Notes under the pieces: model-generated
Told to the model about the DNA's origin: nothing
The model's database searches: none
The model's input: only the letters and a program-made list of their open reading frames with translations
In this document: positions 9,537-18,955 of the stretch, piece after piece
Layout of the letters: each line of letters opens with the position of its first letter
Numbering within the stretch: the stretch's first letter is position 1
Position numbers and translations under genes: made by a program
NCBI RefSeq assembly: GCF_036059255.1
Contig: NZ_CP107947.1
Location: 4,526,001-4,590,000, forward strand
DNA: 64,000 bases
Direction of reading: 5' to 3'
Origin: Micromonospora sp. NBC_00389
Lineage (GTDB): Bacteria > Actinomycetota > Actinomycetes > Mycobacteriales > Micromonosporaceae

Positions 9537-10654
9537 GCGACACACAGGCCGCCATCGGCCCTCGGATCCTCGGCCGTCGGGTGAACCTCAACAAGCTGCT
9601 CGTCGAGGGACGGGCCCTGGTAGCGCTGGCGATCATCATCATCGTCTTCTCGTCGCTGTCGTCAAACTTCCTGCAGCCGGACAACCTCATCCTGATGACC
9701 CGGCACGTCGCCATGAACGCGATCCTGGCCATCGGCATGCTGATGGTGATCCTCAACGGCGGCATCGACCTCTCGGTCGGCTCCACCGTCGGCCTGTCAG
9801 GCGTGATGGCCGGCTATCTGCTGCAGGGCTCCAACGTTCCCTTCTCGGACATGGTCGCCTACCCGTCGGTGTGGGTGGTGATCCTGGTCTCGCTGGCGGT
9901 GGGGGCCCTGGTCGGCTATGTCAACGGGCTGCTGGTCGCCCGGCTGAACGTCGCGCCGTTCATCGCCACCCTCGGCATGCTCTATGTCGCCCGTGGCATC
10001 GCGCTGCTGATCACCAACGGGGAGACCTTCACCAAGCTGCGCGGTGAGGAGACACTGGGAAACAGAGGCTTCATCCCGGTCCTCGCCGGCACCCCGCTCG
10101 GCATTCCCATGCCGGTGTGGCTGATGGTCGTCTTCGCCATCGTGTTCTCCCTGGTGCTCAACCGCACCGCGTTCGGCCGGTGGCTCTACGCCACCGGTGG
10201 CAACGAGCGAGCGGCGGAACTGTCCGGCGTACCGGTGCGGCGGGTCAAGGTCCTCATCTACGTCATCTCCGGCTTCTGCGCCGGCACCGTCGGTCTGCTG
10301 CTCGCCGCCGACCTGCCGGCAGCCACCCCGCGGGGCGGCGAATTCTACGAGCTCAATGCAATCGCGGCGGTGGTCATCGGCGGCGCCGCCCTCTCCGGTG
10401 GCCGAGGCACGATCCGGGGAACACTCATCGGCGCTTTCGTCATCGGCTTCCTCGTTGACGGTCTCGTCCTGGTCGGGGTGTCCGTCTTCTGGCAGCAGGT
10501 GATCAAGGGGGCGGTCATCATCCTCGCCGTCGCTGTTGACCAGATCCAGCAGATGCTGCAGAAGCGCCGCGACCTCAAGCGCGCCGCCGCCCCGAACCCG
10601 CCGGCCGACCCTACGTCCACTGCCGGCGACCCGGCACTGGCCGGTGCCCGGTGA
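9533..10654 (+). CDS. Sugar ABC importer permease (RbsC type)
   Basis: This 373-residue, strongly hydrophobic protein has the BPD_transp_2 fold of CUT2 permeases. The conserved segment MNAILAIGMLMVILNGGIDLSVGS lies near residues 60-85, and the EAA-like cytoplasmic loop TGGNERAAELSGVPVRRVK lies near 220-240. A polar, alanine/proline-rich tail ends it. It forms the membrane pore with the double ATPase encoded upstream. The ATGA overlap with that gene gives strict coupling. Confidence 0.93.
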   Translation: MSDTQAAIGPRILGRRVNLNKLLVEGRALVALAIIIIVFSSLSSNFLQPDNLILMTRHVAMNAILAIGMLMVILNGGIDLSVGSTVGLSGVMAGYLLQGSNVPFSDMVAYPSVWVVILVSLAVGALVGYVNGLLVARLNVAPFIATLGMLYVARGIALLITNGETFTKLRGEETLGNRGFIPVLAGTPLGIPMPVWLMVVFAIVFSLVLNRTAFGRWLYATGGNERAAELSGVPVRRVKVLIYVISGFCAGTVGLLLAADLPAATPRGGEFYELNAIAAVVIGGAALSGGRGTIRGTLIGAFVIGFLVDGLVLVGVSVFWQQVIKGAVIILAVAVDQIQQMLQKRRDLKRAAAPNPPADPTSTAGDPALAGAR

Positions 10655-10719
10655 CGTCGTTCCACCCGTTCACAGACGTCCATCCCCCATCCCCCATCCC
10701 TCGAAAAAGAAGGTGTTCG

Positions 10720-11688
10720 ATGAAGCGCAGACTCGCCCTGCTCGCCCTGCCGATGGCGGTGGTTTTCGGCGTCGCCGCTTGTGGCGGCTCCGGCTCCGGC
10801 TCCGGCGGCGACAAGGCAGGCGGAACCGTCGCCGTCATCACGGTCGACCCCTCCAACCCGTACTGGAAGGCCGAGGTCGACACTGCGGTCGCCGAGGCCA
10901 AGAAGCTCGGGTACGACACCACGGTCGACGCCCACAACAACGACCCCGACAAGCAGAACCAGTTCATCGACGGGGCCATCTCGAAGAAGGTCAAGGCGAT
11001 CATCCTCGACCCGGCCGGCGCCAAGGAGAGCGTCGGGGCGGTGCGGAAGGCCACTGACGCCGGTATCCCGGTGTTCCTGGTCAACGCCGAGATCGCCGAG
11101 CAGGGCATCGCGAAGTCCCAGATCGTGTCCAACAACGCTCAGGGCGCCACCGTAGGTGCTCAGGAGTGGGCCAAGGCCATGGGCGGCAAGGGCAAGTACG
11201 TCGAGCTCTTCGGCAACCCGACCGACAACAACGCCAAGGTCCGCTCCGACGGTTACGCCGAGGTGCTGGCCCAGTACCCGGACCTGAAGTCGGTGCAGCG
11301 GGAGACCGCGAACTGGGATCGGGCGGAGGGCAAGCAGAAGATGGAGGTCATGCTCCGGGCGCACCCCGACATCACCGGCGTGGTGGCCGGCAACGATGAG
11401 ATGGCCCTCGGCGCGATCCAGGCACTCAAGGATGCCGGCAAGCTGTCGAAGATCAAGGTTCTCGGGTTCGACGGCAACCAGGACGCGGTCAACGCCGTCA
11501 AGGCGGGGGAGATGGTGGCCACCGTGCTGCAGCCCATCGTCCAGGGCACCACGCTCGCGGTGCAGCAGGCCGACCAGTTCCTCAAGAACGGCAAGACCGG
11601 TGCGGCCCAGGAGAAGCAGGCACTGGACTGCGTGCTTGTCACCAAGGACAACGCGGACAAGCTGAACAACTTCGTCGTCGCCGGCTGA
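10720..11688 (+). CDS. Sugar-binding lipoprotein of the ABC importer (RbsB type)
   Basis: This 322-residue periplasmic-binding-protein-like lipoprotein has a signal peptide with a VAACGG lipobox, a glycine/serine linker and a type-I two-lobe sugar-binding fold. Examples are AVITVDPSNPYWKAEVD at the start and GVVAGNDEMALGAIQAL in the second lobe. ATG 10720 is chosen because AGAAGG lies six bases upstream and a typical signal peptide follows. The GTG at 10651 would add a useless extension. Ligand identity cannot be read from sequence. The neighbouring enzymes point to erythritol, threitol or erythrulose. Confidence 0.92.
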   Translation: MKRRLALLALPMAVVFGVAACGGSGSGSGGDKAGGTVAVITVDPSNPYWKAEVDTAVAEAKKLGYDTTVDAHNNDPDKQNQFIDGAISKKVKAIILDPAGAKESVGAVRKATDAGIPVFLVNAEIAEQGIAKSQIVSNNAQGATVGAQEWAKAMGGKGKYVELFGNPTDNNAKVRSDGYAEVLAQYPDLKSVQRETANWDRAEGKQKMEVMLRAHPDITGVVAGNDEMALGAIQALKDAGKLSKIKVLGFDGNQDAVNAVKAGEMVATVLQPIVQGTTLAVQQADQFLKNGKTGAAQEKQALDCVLVTKDNADKLNNFVVAG

Positions 11689-11754
11689 TCCGGCGGTCCG
11701 ACGGGCCCTTCCGACGACGCGTCGACGGGTCGGTCGTGGGCCCCGGCAGATGAC

Positions 11755-11770
11755 CTCCATCAAGATGGAG
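11755..11770. promoter_or_regulatory. Inverted repeat upstream of the deoR-type gene
   Basis: CTCCAT-CAAG-ATGGAG forms a perfect six-base inverted repeat between the binding-protein gene and the regulator gene. It could be an operator for the DeoR protein encoded just downstream, or a weak hairpin. A GC-rich partial hairpin at about 11703-11745 precedes it and may slow transcription. Confidence 0.35.
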
Positions 11771-11850
11771 CTTGTCGAAGCGGCACACGGCGAATTGCCG
11801 GTGCACGCTGCCAGTCCATGACCGACCCCCGGCCCTGCAAGGGACACCAC

Positions 11851-12669
11851 ATGAACAACGCCCGGTCCAACGCCCAGGGAACAGTCCGTCAGCGCGAGCG
11901 CAAGACGGAGACGCGGCAACGGCAGATTGCCGAGCGCGTGGCCGCGGAGGGTTCCTGCTCTCCACAGGAACTCGCCAGCGCGTTCAACGTGAGCATCATG
12001 ACCATCCACCGCGACCTCGAACAACTGGAACGACGGGGGATCGTGCGCCGCTTCCACGGCGGGGTGACCGCACAGCCGTCCGGGGTCTTCGAGTCCCAGA
12101 TGTCGTACCGGATGATGTCCAGGACCGAGGAGAAGAGTGCCATCGCCGCAGCGGCGATGCGCCACGTCGACGCAGGCATGTCGGTGCTACTCGACGACTC
12201 GACCACGGTCATGCACATGATCGAAGGCCTGGGCGAGCGGGCGCCCCTGCACGTCGCGACGACCTTCCTGGAGGGCCTGCGCCGGCTCAGCCAGCTCGCC
12301 ACCGAGACGGACCTGACCGTCATCGGCCTGGGTGGGGTCTACGACGTACCGCACGACTCCTTTGTGGGACTGCAGACCATCGAACAGATCGCCGGCCTGC
12401 AGGCCGACGCTCTGTTCCTGTCGACCTCGGCGATCTCGCTGACCGACGCCTTCCACCAGGAGGAGCGCATCGTGGCCCTCAAACGGGCCATGGTGCAGGC
12501 CGCGACCCGGCGGTACCTCCTGGTCGACCACAGCAAGCTCGGCCGGGTCGCCCTGCACAAAATCGTGCCGCTCGACGTGTTCGACCTCGTCATCACCGAC
12601 GCGGGAGCGGATCCGAAGGTGCTGGCCGCGTGGGACGCGGCGGGCATCCGGTACGAGGTGGCCTCATGA
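11851..12669 (+). CDS. DeoR-family transcriptional regulator of the tetritol operon
   Basis: This 272-residue repressor-like protein has an N-terminal helix-turn-helix (SCSPQELASAFNVSIMTIHR, then DLEQLERRGIVRRFHGG). A C-terminal DeoRC sugar-phosphate-sensing domain follows, with a KSAIAAAAMRHV segment, the DDSTTVMHM phosphate-loop region and a VDHSKLG motif. Proteins of this class usually release DNA when they bind a phosphorylated intermediate. Here a tetrulose phosphate made by the kinases next door is the logical effector. ATG 11851 has AAGGGA about seven bases upstream, and the alternative ATG 11818 does not. It sits inside the operon between transport and catabolic genes. Confidence 0.9.
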   Translation: MNNARSNAQGTVRQRERKTETRQRQIAERVAAEGSCSPQELASAFNVSIMTIHRDLEQLERRGIVRRFHGGVTAQPSGVFESQMSYRMMSRTEEKSAIAAAAMRHVDAGMSVLLDDSTTVMHMIEGLGERAPLHVATTFLEGLRRLSQLATETDLTVIGLGGVYDVPHDSFVGLQTIEQIAGLQADALFLSTSAISLTDAFHQEERIVALKRAMVQAATRRYLLVDHSKLGRVALHKIVPLDVFDLVITDAGADPKVLAAWDAAGIRYEVAS

Positions 12670-12721
12670 CGGTCCACAAGTACCGCCGCACCTTGAGCAC
12701 ACGCGGGCAGGAGAGCTGGCG

Positions 12722-14548
12722 ATGACACACATCTACGACAACCCGGCGGATTTCAAGGACCAGGTGATCGCTGGTTTCGCCGCGGCGTACGGTCGCTATG
12801 TCGAGCGGGTGCCCGGGGCGTCGGGCTTCCTCCGGCGGGGCGGACCTCGAGCGGGAAAGGTCAGCCTCGTGGTGGGCGGCGGCTCCGGCCACTACCCGTC
12901 GTACTCCGGCACGGTTGGTCCCGGTTTCGCCGACGGCTGCGTGTTGGGCGACGTCTTCGCGTCCCCGTCAGCCGAGCAGATCGTCCGCGTCGCCCGGGCA
13001 GCCGACGGTGGCGCCGGCGTGGTGCTGTCCTACGGCAACTACGCCGGGGACCGGCTCAACTTCGGCGCCGCACAGGAGCGGCTGCGGGCGGCCGGTGTGG
13101 ACTGCCGCAACGTGTACGTAACCGACGACATCGCCTCTGCCGGCCCCGACGAGGCCGACCGGCGTCGTGGCATCGCCGGCACCTTCCTCGTCTACAAGAT
13201 CGGCGGTGCCGCCGCCGACACCGGATGCGACCTCGACACCGTGGAGCGGGTGATGCGTTCGGCCAACGCCGCCACCTTCTCGTTCGGCGTCGCGTTCGGC
13301 GGCTGCACGCTGCCCGGGCGGGCCGAGCCGCTGTTCTCCGTCGACAAGAACCAGATGGAATTCGGCCTGGGCATCCACGGCGAACCCGGCATCCGGGCGG
13401 CCTCCTGGGTGCCCGCCGAGGAGTTGGCGAAGGTCCTGGTCGAAGCCGTTCTCGCCGAGCGTCCCGCCGGCGCCGGTGGCCGGGCGGCGGTGATCCTCAA
13501 CGGACTGGGAAGCACCAAGTACGAGGAACTCTTCGTGCTCTACCGACACGTCCAGCGCCGGCTCGCCACCGCCGGGATCGAACCCGTGCTGCCCGAGATC
13601 GGCGAGCTGGTGACCAGCCTCGACATGGCCGGCTGTTCGCTGTCGGTCACGTGGCTGGACGAGGAGCTGGAACGGTACTGGGTTGCACCGGCCGACACCG
13701 CCGCCTTCCGTCGCGGTGAAACCTCGGCGCTGCCGGCCTACGAACGGCGGGCCGGCGCGATAGAGCACGAGCGCGGCGACTGTGGTTCGGCCGAGGCAAG
13801 CGCCGCATCCCGGGCGGCCGCCGACGTCGCTCGGCGGGCCATCGCAGCGATGGCGGATGTCGTCGTGGAGAACGAGGAGGCCCTCGGCCGCATCGACGCC
13901 GTAGCGGGCGACGGCGACCACGGCATCGGCATGGTACGTGGCCTGCGTGCGGCGCAGGTGGCAGCCGAGGCGACCGACGGCGGGGTCGGCGATGTGCTGA
14001 CCGCAGCCGGGGACGCCTTCAGCGACAAGGCCGGCGGCACCAGTGGCTTGCTGTGGGGAGTCAGCCTCGCCGCCGTCGGTGCCGCCCTCGGAAACACCGA
14101 CCAGGTAACGCCGGAACGCCTGCGGGATGCCGTTTGTGCCGGCGCGGCGACGATCCAGCGGGTCGGCAAAGCGGAGCGGGGCGACAAGACCATGCTCGAC
14201 GCGCTGTTGCCCTTCGTCGACGAGCTTGAGGAGCGGCTCGATGCCGGCTCCCCCCTGACCGACGCGTGGCGGGGGGCCGCCGCCGTCGCCGTCGAGGCCG
14301 GCGCCGCCACCGCATCCCAGCGCGCGCGGGTCGGCCGGGCGCGACCGCTGGCCGAGCGAAGCGTCGGCACCCCTGACGCCGGCGCTGTCTCCATGGGGCT
14401 GATCCTCACCGCCGTCGGGGAGGTGCTCGCGAGCAGGCCGACTGCGGCCGATGAGCAACCGCACTCCCGATCCCTTGCCTCTTCGGCTTGCAGCAACCAC
14501 CGCCACGGCGGTGCGCGCCCACCCCTCGATGAAGGAGAAGCACGATGA
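12722..14548 (+). CDS. Dihydroxyacetone kinase-family tetrulose kinase 1 (DhaK-DhaL fusion)
   Basis: The 608-residue protein fuses a DhaK substrate domain and a DhaL ATP domain, as in ATP-dependent kinases of the DAK family. The DhaK part has [12 protein letters not shown] near residue 52 and the substrate-binding histidine in [10 protein letters not shown] near residue 220. The DhaL part has GDGDHGIGMVRG, DKAGGTSG and GDKTMLDAL, the Mg-ATP motifs. Mycobacterial homologues in tetritol operons phosphorylate L-erythrulose at C1 or D-erythrulose at C4, and which one applies here cannot be told by eye. AGGAG lies seven bases before the ATG. The stop overlaps the dehydrogenase start (ATGA). Confidence 0.88.
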   Translation: MTHIYDNPADFKDQVIAGFAAAYGRYVERVPGASGFLRRGGPRAGKVSLVVGGGSGHYPSYSGTVGPGFADGCVLGDVFASPSAEQIVRVARAADGGAGVVLSYGNYAGDRLNFGAAQERLRAAGVDCRNVYVTDDIASAGPDEADRRRGIAGTFLVYKIGGAAADTGCDLDTVERVMRSANAATFSFGVAFGGCTLPGRAEPLFSVDKNQMEFGLGIHGEPGIRAASWVPAEELAKVLVEAVLAERPAGAGGRAAVILNGLGSTKYEELFVLYRHVQRRLATAGIEPVLPEIGELVTSLDMAGCSLSVTWLDEELERYWVAPADTAAFRRGETSALPAYERRAGAIEHERGDCGSAEASAASRAAADVARRAIAAMADVVVENEEALGRIDAVAGDGDHGIGMVRGLRAAQVAAEATDGGVGDVLTAAGDAFSDKAGGTSGLLWGVSLAAVGAALGNTDQVTPERLRDAVCAGAATIQRVGKAERGDKTMLDALLPFVDELEERLDAGSPLTDAWRGAAAVAVEAGAATASQRARVGRARPLAERSVGTPDAGAVSMGLILTAVGEVLASRPTAADEQPHSRSLASSACSNHRHGGARPPLDEGEAR

Positions 14549-15645
14549 CCGCGACAAGCATCCAGCCCGTGCCCGAGACCATGCAGGCAGTCGTCTGCCA
14601 CGGCCCGGAGGATTACCGCTTGGAGGAGGTGCCGGTTCCGCAGCCGGGCCTGGGCGAAGCGCTCGTCCGCGTCGAGGCCGTGGGCATCTGCGCCAGCGAC
14701 CTGAAGTGCTACCACGGCGCTGCGAAATTCTGGGGCGACGCCAACCGGCCCGCCTGGGCCGAGACCGAGGTCATCCCGGGCCACGAGTTCGTCGGCGAGA
14801 TCGTGCAGCTCGACGATGAGGCCGCCCGGCGCTGGGGTGTGGCTGTCGGCGACCGCGTCGTGTCCGAGCAGATCGTGCCGTGTTGGAAGTGCCGGTACTG
14901 CGTCCGTGGCGAGTACTGGATGTGCGCGCCGCACGACATGTACGGGTTCAAGCGCCGCAACCCGGGCGGGATGGCGTCCTACATGGTCTTCCCGGCGGAG
15001 GCGCTCGTCCACAAGATCAGCAAGGACCTGCCCCCGGCCCACGCCGCCTTCACCGAGCCGCTGTCGTGCGCGCTGCACGCCGTCGAGCGGGCCAACATCA
15101 AGTTCGAGGACGTCGTGGTCGTCGCCGGCTGCGGCCCCATCGGCCTCGGCATGATCGCCGGCGCGGCCGCGAAGTTCCCGGTCGAAGTGATCGCCCTGGA
15201 CATGTCGCCGGCCAAGCTCGAACTGGCCAAGCAGTGCGGCGCCACTCGGACCATCAACATCTCCGAGCAGGACGCCGTGGCGCTGATCAAGGAACTCACC
15301 GATGGCTACGGTGCGGACGTCTACCTGGAGGGCACCGGGCATCCCTCGGCGGTGGCGCAGGGTCTGAACCTGCTCCGCAAGCTCGGCCGCTACGTCGAGT
15401 ACAGCGTCTTCGGCTCCGACGTCACCGTCGACTGGAGCATCATCAGCGACGACAAGGAGCTGGACGTGTTGGGCGCCCACCTGGGTCCGCACTGCTGGCC
15501 GGCGGCCATCCGGATGCTCGAGTCCGGGAAGCTGCCGATGGACAAGATCTGCACCCACCAGCTCCCTTTGAGCAAGTTCCAGGAGGGGCTCGACCTGGTC
15601 GCCGAAGGCACCAAGTCGATCAAGGTTTCCCTGATCCCCGGCTGA
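14545..15645 (+). CDS. eltD: Erythritol/L-threitol dehydrogenase (zinc-dependent MDR family)
   Basis: This 366-residue medium-chain dehydrogenase closely resembles the actinobacterial erythritol/L-threitol dehydrogenase that oxidises these tetritols to erythrulose. Catalytic zinc ligands are Cys49 (GICASD), His80 and Glu81 (PGHEFVG). The structural zinc site is Cys113, 116, 119 and 127 (CWKCRYC...C). The Rossmann motif AGCGPIGLG is followed by an aspartate (ALDMSPAK), favouring NAD over NADP. It lies between the two DAK-type kinases and overlaps the first by four bases, with GGAG upstream. The specificity call rests on overall resemblance and context, not on assays. Confidence 0.85.
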   Translation: MTATSIQPVPETMQAVVCHGPEDYRLEEVPVPQPGLGEALVRVEAVGICASDLKCYHGAAKFWGDANRPAWAETEVIPGHEFVGEIVQLDDEAARRWGVAVGDRVVSEQIVPCWKCRYCVRGEYWMCAPHDMYGFKRRNPGGMASYMVFPAEALVHKISKDLPPAHAAFTEPLSCALHAVERANIKFEDVVVVAGCGPIGLGMIAGAAAKFPVEVIALDMSPAKLELAKQCGATRTINISEQDAVALIKELTDGYGADVYLEGTGHPSAVAQGLNLLRKLGRYVEYSVFGSDVTVDWSIISDDKELDVLGAHLGPHCWPAAIRMLESGKLPMDKICTHQLPLSKFQEGLDLVAEGTKSIKVSLIPG

Positions 15646-15700
15646 CATCGCCGGCCGCAGGGGACGACCCGCTGCCACCCACGCCCCTCAAGGAGTGCAG

Positions 15701-17458
15701 ATGACCCGCATCTTCGACGACCCCGCGAACTTCACCGACGACATGCTGGTGGGCTTCCTCGACGCCAACGCCCGGTACGTGACGGGGGTGCCGGGCGGGG
15801 TGGTTCGGGCCACCACCACCCGGCCCGGCAAGGTGGCGGTCGTGGTGGGCGGCGGCTCCGGCCACTATCCCGCGTTCTGCGGCATCGTCGGGCCAGGCTT
15901 CGCCGATGGCGCTGTCGTCGGCAACGTTTTCACCTCCCCATCGGCGGCCGATGCGGCGTCGGTTGGGCGTGGCGCCGACGGCGGTGCCGGCGTGGTGTTC
16001 AGCACCGGCAACTACGCCGGTGACGTGATGAACTTCAACCAGGCGGTGCAGCGGCTCGCCGCCGAGGGGATCGAAGCGCGGTACGTGCTCGTCACCGACG
16101 ACGTGGCCAGCGCCCCGGCGACGGAACGGTCCCGGCGGCGGGGCATCGCGGGCGACTTCACGGTGTTCAAGGTGGCCTCCGCGGCAGCCGAGGAGGGCTA
16201 CGACCTTGACGGCGTCGTACGCGTGGCGGAACACGCCAACGGCCGCACGCGTACCCTCGGCGTCGCGTTCGACGGGTGCACGATGCCGGGCGCGCGGGAG
16301 CCGCTGTTCATGGTGGAGCCCGGCCGGATGGGGCTCGGTCTCGGCATCCACGGCGAGCCCGGCATCGCCGACGAGGCACTGCCCCGGGCGGCGGACCTCG
16401 CCCGGACGCTTGTCAACGGGGTGCTCGCCGAGCAGCCGGACGGTGCCGGGACGAGAGTCACGGCGATCCTGAACGGGCTGGGCCGCACAAAGTACGAGGA
16501 ACTCTTCATCCTCTGGGCCACGGTGAGCCGGCTGCTGCGCGAGGCCGGACTCGACGTTGTCGAACCCGAGGTGGGGGAGCTCGTCACCAGCCTTGACATG
16601 GCGGGCTGCTCGCTAACCCTGATGTGGCTCGACGACGAACTGGAGCGGCTATGGTCCGCTCCGGCCGACACCCCGGCGTACCGGAAAGGGGCCGGAACGG
16701 TGGCCGGGGCGACCGGCGAGCGCCGCCGCGCGTCCGATGCGACGACCGCCATCGCCGGCGAGCGGGATCCGGCTATCGTGCCGGACCGTTCGGAGCGGCC
16801 CGCCGACGAGGCGGCCCTTAGATGTGCGGCCACCGCCCTCACCGCCCTAGAGGCGATGGCGCACGCCGTGGGCGAGGCCGAGGAGGAACTTGGCCGCCTC
16901 GACGCCGTCGCCGGAGACGGGGACCACGGCCGGGGAATGGTCCGGGGGAGCGCGGCCGCCGTACAGGCCGCACGCCATACCCTCGACGCTGGAGCCGGCC
17001 CGGGTTCCCTTCTCATCGCCGCAGGCGATGCGTGGGCGTCCAAGGCGGGCGGGACGTCGGGGGTGCTGTGGGGCGCGGCGATCGCGGCGATGGGCCGACG
17101 CGTCGGCGATGCCGGACGACCTGACGAGGCGACCGTGGCGGCCGGCGTGCGTGACGGGTACCTCAGCCTTATCAGCACCGGCGGCGCCAAGCCCGGCGAC
17201 AAGACGATGCTCGACGCGCTGCTGCCCTTCACCGAGTGGCTTTCTACCGCGGTGGCTGCGGGTGAACCACTGGCCACGGCATGGGCGGAGGCCGCCCGGG
17301 AGGCGGAGCGTGCCGCCGAGGCGACGGCCTCGCTACGGCCGCAGGTGGGCAGGGCCCGCCCGCTGGCCGAGCGCAGCCTCGGCACCCCGGACCCCGGCGC
17401 GGTGTCGATGGCGCTGTGCCTGCGTGCGGTCGCAGACGTACTTGGAGACGGGCACTGA
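15701..17458 (+). CDS. Dihydroxyacetone kinase-family tetrulose kinase 2 (DhaK-DhaL fusion)
   Basis: A second, clearly diverged DhaK-DhaL fusion of 585 residues. It keeps [12 protein letters not shown], the substrate histidine in [12 protein letters not shown], and the DhaL motifs [23 protein letters not shown] and [12 protein letters not shown]. The linker between domains is longer and alanine-rich. Two such kinases beside one tetritol dehydrogenase suggest one for each erythrulose enantiomer or position, as with LerK and DerK in mycobacteria. The alternative is a recent duplication with redundant function. ATG 15701 is used because AAGGAG ends five bases before it. The GTG at 15695 lies on that site. 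Confidence 0.87.
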   Translation: MTRIFDDPANFTDDMLVGFLDANARYVTGVPGGVVRATTTRPGKVAVVVGGGSGHYPAFCGIVGPGFADGAVVGNVFTSPSAADAASVGRGADGGAGVVFSTGNYAGDVMNFNQAVQRLAAEGIEARYVLVTDDVASAPATERSRRRGIAGDFTVFKVASAAAEEGYDLDGVVRVAEHANGRTRTLGVAFDGCTMPGAREPLFMVEPGRMGLGLGIHGEPGIADEALPRAADLARTLVNGVLAEQPDGAGTRVTAILNGLGRTKYEELFILWATVSRLLREAGLDVVEPEVGELVTSLDMAGCSLTLMWLDDELERLWSAPADTPAYRKGAGTVAGATGERRRASDATTAIAGERDPAIVPDRSERPADEAALRCAATALTALEAMAHAVGEAEEELGRLDAVAGDGDHGRGMVRGSAAAVQAARHTLDAGAGPGSLLIAAGDAWASKAGGTSGVLWGAAIAAMGRRVGDAGRPDEATVAAGVRDGYLSLISTGGAKPGDKTMLDALLPFTEWLSTAVAAGEPLATAWAEAAREAERAAEATASLRPQVGRARPLAERSLGTPDPGAVSMALCLRAVADVLGDGH

Positions 17459-17517
17459 AACAGGGCGGGACGGCTGCCGTCGGCTGCGGCGCAGCAGTGA
17501 CAAGCAAGGAGAAGGCA

Positions 17518-17988
17518 ATGTCTGACAAGCTACGTATTGTGCTCGGCAGCGATGACGCCGGTGCGCGCTACAAGACGCAACTGACGGCGGACCTGCGGGC
17601 CGACGACCGGGTGAGCGAGGTCATCGACCTCGGCGTCGACCAGGACGAGGACACCCACTACCCGCACGTTGCCGCGGCGGCGGCCCGGCTCATCGCCGAG
17701 GGAAGGGCCGACCGGGCCCTGCTCATCTGCGGCACCGGCCTCGGAGTGGCGATCACCGCGAACAAGATCCCCGGAATCCGAGCAGTGACCGCCCACGACA
17801 GCTACTCCGTGGAGCGGGCGGTGCTGAGCAACAATGCGCAGGTGCTTTGCATGGGCGAGCGGGTGGTCGGCTTGGAGGTCGCCCGCCGGCTGGCGAAGGA
17901 GTGGCTGGGCTACCGCTTCGACCCCGGATCCGCCTCGGCAGAAAAGGTCGCCGCCATCAGCGAGTACGAGTCCGGAACCGAGGCGTGA
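17518..17988 (+). CDS. RpiB-family isomerase, probable D-erythrulose 4-phosphate isomerase
   Basis: This 156-residue member of the RpiB/LacAB sugar-phosphate isomerase family starts with [18 protein letters not shown]. It carries the catalytic cysteine in [20 protein letters not shown] and the [15 protein letters not shown] phosphate-binding segment. In Brucella the homologue EryI converts D-erythrulose 4-phosphate to D-erythrose 4-phosphate. The same reaction is the best fit here, since the kinases and dehydrogenase for erythrulose phosphate precede it. A typical ribose-5-phosphate isomerase role is the alternative. AAGGAGAAGG lies just upstream of the ATG. Confidence 0.85.
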   Translation: MSDKLRIVLGSDDAGARYKTQLTADLRADDRVSEVIDLGVDQDEDTHYPHVAAAAARLIAEGRADRALLICGTGLGVAITANKIPGIRAVTAHDSYSVERAVLSNNAQVLCMGERVVGLEVARRLAKEWLGYRFDPGSASAEKVAAISEYESGTEA

Positions 17989-18000
17989 AGGACGGCGATC

Positions 18001-18927
18001 GTGGGTGACCGGGCCGGTGTCCGCGCTGTCGTGGTGGGCAGCCTGAACGCCGATCTCGTCACCGAGGTGCCCCGAATCCCGCCGGTCGGGCAGACGCTGC
18101 AGGCCACCGCGGTGCGTCGGTCGGCCGGCGGCAAGGGCGCGAACCAGGCTGTGGCGCTCGCCCGGCTGGGCGCAACGGTCGACATGGTCGGCGCCGTCGG
18201 GAACGATGCCGACGGCCGGAGGATGCTGGATGAGCTGGCCGCAGCCGGCGTGTCGGCCCGCCATGTCGCCGTCGACGCCCACGAGCCGACGGGACTCGCC
18301 CTGGTCATGGTGGATGCCAACGGTGACAACGCCATCGTGGTCGTGCCGGGCGCGAACGACAGCGTGGACAAGGCAGCCGTGCCGGCTGGCGGCGGGGCGA
18401 TCGACGGGTGCGACGTGCTGCTCGCGCAGCTCGAGATTCCGATGTCGGCAGTGGAGGCGGCTCTAAGCCGCGGAGCGGCGTGCGGGGCACTCGTCGTGCT
18501 CAATGCGGCGCCGGCGCGGCCCCTGCCCGACGAACTGCTGGCACTCGTGGACGTACTCGTCGTCAATGAGCACGAAGCGCGGGAGCTGTCCGACCGTACC
18601 GATGTGGAGGCGGCGGCCGTCCACCTGTGCGGCCGCGGCGCCGCTGCAGTCGTGGTCACGCTCGGTGCCGACGGCGCCCTGATGCTGCGCGGCGACGAAC
18701 GCGTCACCGCCGCGGGCTTCCCGGTGCGTCCGGTCGACACCACCGGAGCGGGTGACTGCTTCGTCGCCGCGCTCACGATGGCCCTCGCCGCACGTCGCCC
18801 CCCAGCGGATGCCCTCCGCTTTGCCAACGCCGCCGCCGCGGTGGCGGTGACCCGCCAGGGCACGCAGTCCGCTATGCCGAGCCGCGACGAGGTGGAGGCG
18901 TTCCTCGCCAGCCACCCGCTCGCCTGA
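18001..18927 (+). CDS. PfkB-family (ribokinase-like) carbohydrate kinase
   Basis: This 308-residue ribokinase-like protein has the N-terminal GGKGANQAVALARLGA substrate motif. The C-terminal DTTGAGDCFVAAL motif contains the catalytic aspartate and the anion hole. It starts with GTG twelve bases after the rpiB-type gene and is followed closely by the TIM homologue, so it belongs to the same transcript. Ribokinases are usually paired with RbsABC importers, so ribose could be a second substrate. Phosphorylation of a tetrose or of D-erythronate-type intermediates is another possibility. The substrate cannot be deduced from sequence. Confidence 0.88.
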   Translation: MGDRAGVRAVVVGSLNADLVTEVPRIPPVGQTLQATAVRRSAGGKGANQAVALARLGATVDMVGAVGNDADGRRMLDELAAAGVSARHVAVDAHEPTGLALVMVDANGDNAIVVVPGANDSVDKAAVPAGGGAIDGCDVLLAQLEIPMSAVEAALSRGAACGALVVLNAAPARPLPDELLALVDVLVVNEHEARELSDRTDVEAAAVHLCGRGAAAVVVTLGADGALMLRGDERVTAAGFPVRPVDTTGAGDCFVAALTMALAARRPPADALRFANAAAAVAVTRQGTQSAMPSRDEVEAFLASHPLA

Positions 18928-18955
18928 GCACTGACGAGGAAGGGGTCTGTCGACC

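Noticed and set aside
10345..12165. Minus-strand frame of 606 codons
   Set aside because: It is opposite the permease, binding-protein and regulator genes, which are secure.
13738..15678. Minus-strand frame of 646 codons
   Set aside because: It lies opposite the kinase and dehydrogenase genes, which have full motif support. Its composition is that of an antisense shadow.
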